From NCBI GenBank assembly GCA_015493215.1, contig WGDP01000056.1:1-52978 (forward strand): a stretch of 52,978 bases of DNA, read 5' to 3'. The notes below the pieces were generated by a model. It did not search any database. It was not told the DNA's origin and saw nothing but the letters and a program-made list of their open reading frames with translations. This document shows positions 49,876 to 52,978 of this stretch, one piece after another (positions within the stretch are counted from its first letter, which is position 1; every line of letters starts with the position of its first letter). The translations under genes and the position numbers were made by a program. The DNA comes from Bacteroidales bacterium. Its GTDB lineage: Bacteria; Bacteroidota; Bacteroidia; Bacteroidales; F082.

Positions 49876-51690
49876 ATGCAAGACCTCATAACCAAAATAG
49901 TTAAGCGCTATCAGAGCGACAAAACCCGGCTGATGGATATACTGATGGATATCCAAACCGAGCGTGGTAACTTGTCGCGCGACGATTGCGGCCGGCTGGC
50001 ACAAAAACTTAAAATGTCAACGGCAGAAGTTTGTGAAACAGCCAGCTTCTATCATTTTTTAACCTGCAAAGAGGCTCAGTATAAGATTTATCTTAACAAC
50101 AGCATCACCTCCGAAATGGCAGGGCGTAAAATAGTTGCCGAAGCATTTGAAAAGGCATGTAACACATCATTTGGAGAAGTATCTGACGATGGGATGTTTT
50201 TTCTGGAGCATACCTCCTGCATCGGGATGAACGATCAGGAGCCTGCTGCACTTGTCAATGGCGTACCATTTACACAACTAACTCCTTACCGGGTTAAGGA
50301 GTTGATTACCGAATTGAAAAAAGGAAAATCACCCAAAGAAGCCATGTATGAAGCGCTTGGCGACGGCAGAAACAGTAACAACCTTATTCATAGCATGGTA
50401 AACAACCACATCAGAAAAAGAGGAGCAATTCTCACCAATGACTACCAACCTTTTGAAGTGGTAAAAACCAAACTTTGCGAACGCTCACCCGAAGAGATAA
50501 TCACCATAGTAGAAGGTTCCAACATTCGCGGTCGTGGCGGTGCAGGTTTTCCTACCGGGTTAAAATGGAAGTTTGGCCGGCTAACCAAAGCCGAACACCG
50601 GGTTATAATTTGTAATGCCGATGAAGGAGAACCCGGAACATTTAAAGACAGGGTGTTGCTTACCGAATTTCCTGAACTGGTATTTGAGGGCATGCTAATA
50701 GCTGCCTTTGCCACAGGTGCCGACATTGGTGTTTTGTACCTGCGCCATGAGTATAAATATCTGCTTAACTATCTCAACAGCATTTTGGAAAAGATGCGTA
50801 AAGATGAATTGTTGGGCAACAAAATAAACGGATGTAAGCACTTCAATTTTGATATCCGCATTCAACTCGGTGCTGGTGCCTATGTATGTGGTGAGGAGTC
50901 GGCCTTAATTGAATCGATGGAAGGAAAACGGGGAGAACCTCGCGACAAACCGCCATTCCCTGTGGAAAAGGGTTATTTGGGATATCCAACCATTGTTAAC
51001 AATGTGGAAACGCTGGCATCGGTGGTAAAAATTATTAAAAATGGTGCCGCCTGGTTCGATAATATGGGCACTTCCGATTCGGCCGGGACAAAAATTCTTA
51101 GCATTTCGGGCGACTGTCTCCATCCGGGTATTTACGAAGTGGAATGGGGCACCACCGTAAGAGAAGTTCTTGACATGGCAGGAGCTTACGATGTTCAGGC
51201 AATTCAGGTGGGCGGACCGTCGGGTATCCTGCTTTCCGAAAAAAGTTTTGACCGAACCTTAAGTTATTCCGACCTCGCCACCGGAGGCTCCATGATTATT
51301 TTTAACCACTCACGTGATATTCTGCGCGAGGTAGTTTTAAACTTTATGGACTTCTTTATCGAAGAATCGTGTGGCTCTTGTTCTACCTGCCGAATTATGC
51401 CAGTGGTGTTAAAAAACAAACTGCAAAAAATATTAAACGGACATGGCGTAAAACAAGATTTGGAAGATCTTGCTTCGTGGGGAAAACTTTTAAAAATCAG
51501 TCGTTGCGGACTTGGGCAAACAGCAGGCAATCCTGTGTTAACCAGCCTGGCCAACTTTAGAAAACTGTATGAAAACTTAATACAGCAGGATAAGGAGTTC
51601 GACACGGGCTTTGATTTGGAGAAAGCTGTGGTTGAGTCGTGCAATTTTGTGAATCGCAAACCGGTTTTAGAAACAAAAAATTTGAATTAA
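49876..51690 (+). CDS. hoxF: NAD-reducing [NiFe]-hydrogenase diaphorase subunit HoxF (with NuoE-like N-terminal domain)
   Basis: RYQSDKTRLMDILMDIQTERG...ETASFYHFLTCK, RGRGGAGFPTGLKWKFG, ICNADEGEPGTFKDRVLL, GAGAYVCGEESALIESMEGKRG, ESCGSCSTCR; close in layout to Ralstonia SH HoxF. Confidence 0.93.
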   Translation: MQDLITKIVKRYQSDKTRLMDILMDIQTERGNLSRDDCGRLAQKLKMSTAEVCETASFYHFLTCKEAQYKIYLNNSITSEMAGRKIVAEAFEKACNTSFGEVSDDGMFFLEHTSCIGMNDQEPAALVNGVPFTQLTPYRVKELITELKKGKSPKEAMYEALGDGRNSNNLIHSMVNNHIRKRGAILTNDYQPFEVVKTKLCERSPEEIITIVEGSNIRGRGGAGFPTGLKWKFGRLTKAEHRVIICNADEGEPGTFKDRVLLTEFPELVFEGMLIAAFATGADIGVLYLRHEYKYLLNYLNSILEKMRKDELLGNKINGCKHFNFDIRIQLGAGAYVCGEESALIESMEGKRGEPRDKPPFPVEKGYLGYPTIVNNVETLASVVKIIKNGAAWFDNMGTSDSAGTKILSISGDCLHPGIYEVEWGTTVREVLDMAGAYDVQAIQVGGPSGILLSEKSFDRTLSYSDLATGGSMIIFNHSRDILREVVLNFMDFFIEESCGSCSTCRIMPVVLKNKLQKILNGHGVKQDLEDLASWGKLLKISRCGLGQTAGNPVLTSLANFRKLYENLIQQDKEFDTGFDLEKAVVESCNFVNRKPVLETKNLN

Positions 51691-51691
51691 A

Positions 51692-52387
51692 ATGGCTGAT
51701 ACAATTAAAATAAAAATCGACGGTAAAGAAATCGTAACATCAAAAGGGAAAACCATACTGGAGGCAGCAACCGACAACAATGTTTATATTCCCACACTTT
51801 GCCATTTCCCCGGGGTACCTCCCAAAGGCTCATGTCGCATTTGTACCGTAAAAGTCAACAACAGGTTTATGACCTCCTGCTCCACACCTGCAGCCGACGG
51901 CATGACCATTAACAACAATCACGATGAAATTCTGGACTTCCGGAAAAGCATTGTAGAGCTACTTTTTGTGAGCGGCAATCACTTTTGCCCTGCCTGCGAA
52001 AAAAGTGGTAACTGTGAGCTTCAGGCGCTGGCATACCGACTGGGCATGTTGGTACCACGGTTTCCGTTTTTATTCCCTAAAAAAATGGTGGACGCCTCCA
52101 GCCCAAAAATTATTAAGGAGCAAAACAGATGCGTTTATTGCAAACGTTGTATAAAAACCATTAAGGACAAAGAGGGCAGACACTATTTTGCCTTTAACAA
52201 CCGTGGCAACAAACTGGAAGTTGTTTTAGACAAACAAATGGGAAACACCATTTCCGACAAACTGGCCCAACAAGCCATGGATAACTGCCCGGTAGGCTCT
52301 ATTATCTATAAAGGAAGAGGATTTTCGCAGCCCATAGGGACAAGAAAATATGACAAGGAACCCATTGGCAGCAACATTGAAGATTAA
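51692..52387 (+). CDS. hoxU: Hydrogenase diaphorase Fe-S subunit HoxU
   Basis: IPTLCHFPGVPPKGSCRICTVKVNNRFMTSC, HFCPACEKSGNCELQALAYRLGM, CVYCKRCIKTIKDKEG. Confidence 0.92.
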   Translation: MADTIKIKIDGKEIVTSKGKTILEAATDNNVYIPTLCHFPGVPPKGSCRICTVKVNNRFMTSCSTPAADGMTINNNHDEILDFRKSIVELLFVSGNHFCPACEKSGNCELQALAYRLGMLVPRFPFLFPKKMVDASSPKIIKEQNRCVYCKRCIKTIKDKEGRHYFAFNNRGNKLEVVLDKQMGNTISDKLAQQAMDNCPVGSIIYKGRGFSQPIGTRKYDKEPIGSNIED

Positions 52388-52404
52388 TTGAAAAACAGAA
52401 AATC

Positions 52405-52953
52405 ATGGAAAAAAAAGTAATAGCTACCACCTCATTGGCAGGATGTTTCGGTTGCCACATGTCGTTTTTAGACATCGACGAAAGACTGCTTGATTTAATA
52501 GAACTGGTAGAATTTAACAAATCGCCCATTGACGACATTAAAAAGTTTACCAAACCTGTTGACATTGGCATTATCGAAGGCGGTTGTGCCAACAGCGAAA
52601 ATGTGGAAGTATTAAAATATTTTAGGGAGAACTGTAAAATTCTTGTTTCGTTGGGCGAATGTGCCATTATGGGCGGGCTTCCGGCCATGCGCAACGGAAT
52701 TCCCATCGACGAATGTATTGAGGAGGCCTATCTGAACGGCCCCACGGTACAGCTGAACAAGGAAAAGATTTTACCCAACGACGATGAGATACCCATGTTG
52801 TTAGACCGTGTGGTACCTTGCCATGAAGTGGTAAAAATTGATTATTTCCTTCCGGGTTGTGCACCTCGTGCCGATCTAATTTGGGACGCGCTGGTAGCCA
52901 TTGTTACAGGCAAAGAAATGGACTTGCCGTACGAAGTTGTAAAATTTGATTAA
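52405..52953 (+). CDS. hoxY: [NiFe]-hydrogenase small subunit HoxY
   Basis: TTSLAGCFGCHMSFLDIDERLLDL, DIGIIEGGCANSENVEVLKYFRENCKILVSLGECAIMGGLPAMRN, FLPGCAPRADLIWDAL. Confidence 0.93.
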   Translation: MEKKVIATTSLAGCFGCHMSFLDIDERLLDLIELVEFNKSPIDDIKKFTKPVDIGIIEGGCANSENVEVLKYFRENCKILVSLGECAIMGGLPAMRNGIPIDECIEEAYLNGPTVQLNKEKILPNDDEIPMLLDRVVPCHEVVKIDYFLPGCAPRADLIWDALVAIVTGKEMDLPYEVVKFD

Positions 52954-52956
52954 AAC

Positions 52957-52978
52957 ATGAAAAGCAAAATATTATGTC
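52957..52978 (+). CDS. Start of next gene, expected hydrogenase large subunit HoxH (7 codons visible)
   Basis: ATG 3 nt after hoxY stop; identity inferred from operon order only. Confidence 0.4.

Noticed and set aside
49876-50330. Loss of [2Fe-2S] ligands in the NuoE-like domain of HoxF as a novelty
   Set aside because: The Ralstonia SH HoxF N-terminal domain, as I recall it, is similarly degenerate; not new.
49876-52953. Complex I (nuoEFG) genes
   Set aside because: HoxY lacks complex-I context, HoxF has the SH-type fused N-terminus and HoxU is short (231 aa), so hydrogenase diaphorase is the better call.

Overview
Bacteroidetes-like chromosomal window. Evidence for this: three T9SS cargo proteins (two type A tails, one CHU_C/type B), TAnnTTTG -7 boxes, and several REP-like palindrome families. 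No rRNA, IS element or CRISPR array was recognised. Left to right: (1) a minus-strand cluster of the Se-dependent molybdenum hydroxylase / anaerobic purine-catabolism type: a xanthine-dehydrogenase-like molybdoenzyme (runs off the left edge, missing from the ORF track), two PLP fold-II enzymes, and YgfK, interrupted by a RhuM-family gene; (2) ALDH7-like dehydrogenase, ChrA, beta-CASP MBL protein; (3) a large T9SS type B protein with a small Cys-containing secreted partner; (4) an apparent relic of an MNT-HEPN toxin-antitoxin pair; (5) a proton/acid-stress-like island: UspA, P-type H+-ATPase, two APC permeases flanking HdeD, and a DUF4010/MgtC-like protein; (6) housekeeping genes (tRNA-Arg, fabI, pyrG, gapdh) with a 46-bp-periodic palindrome array; (7) a 12-CXXCH cytochrome, psd and a monohaem cytochrome; (8) serC-serA-S23-like four-helix protein-DUF1015; (9) a DUF1573 gene with a possibly structured leader, and rubrerythrin; (10) the start of a Ralstonia-SH-type hoxFUY(H) [NiFe]-hydrogenase operon. 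This operon is divergent from a HypD homologue that lacks the catalytic cysteine motifs, and a small zinc-ribbon protein is convergent with that homologue. The HypD-like pseudoenzyme is my best candidate for an undescribed component. All family calls are from reading translations; no searches were run.
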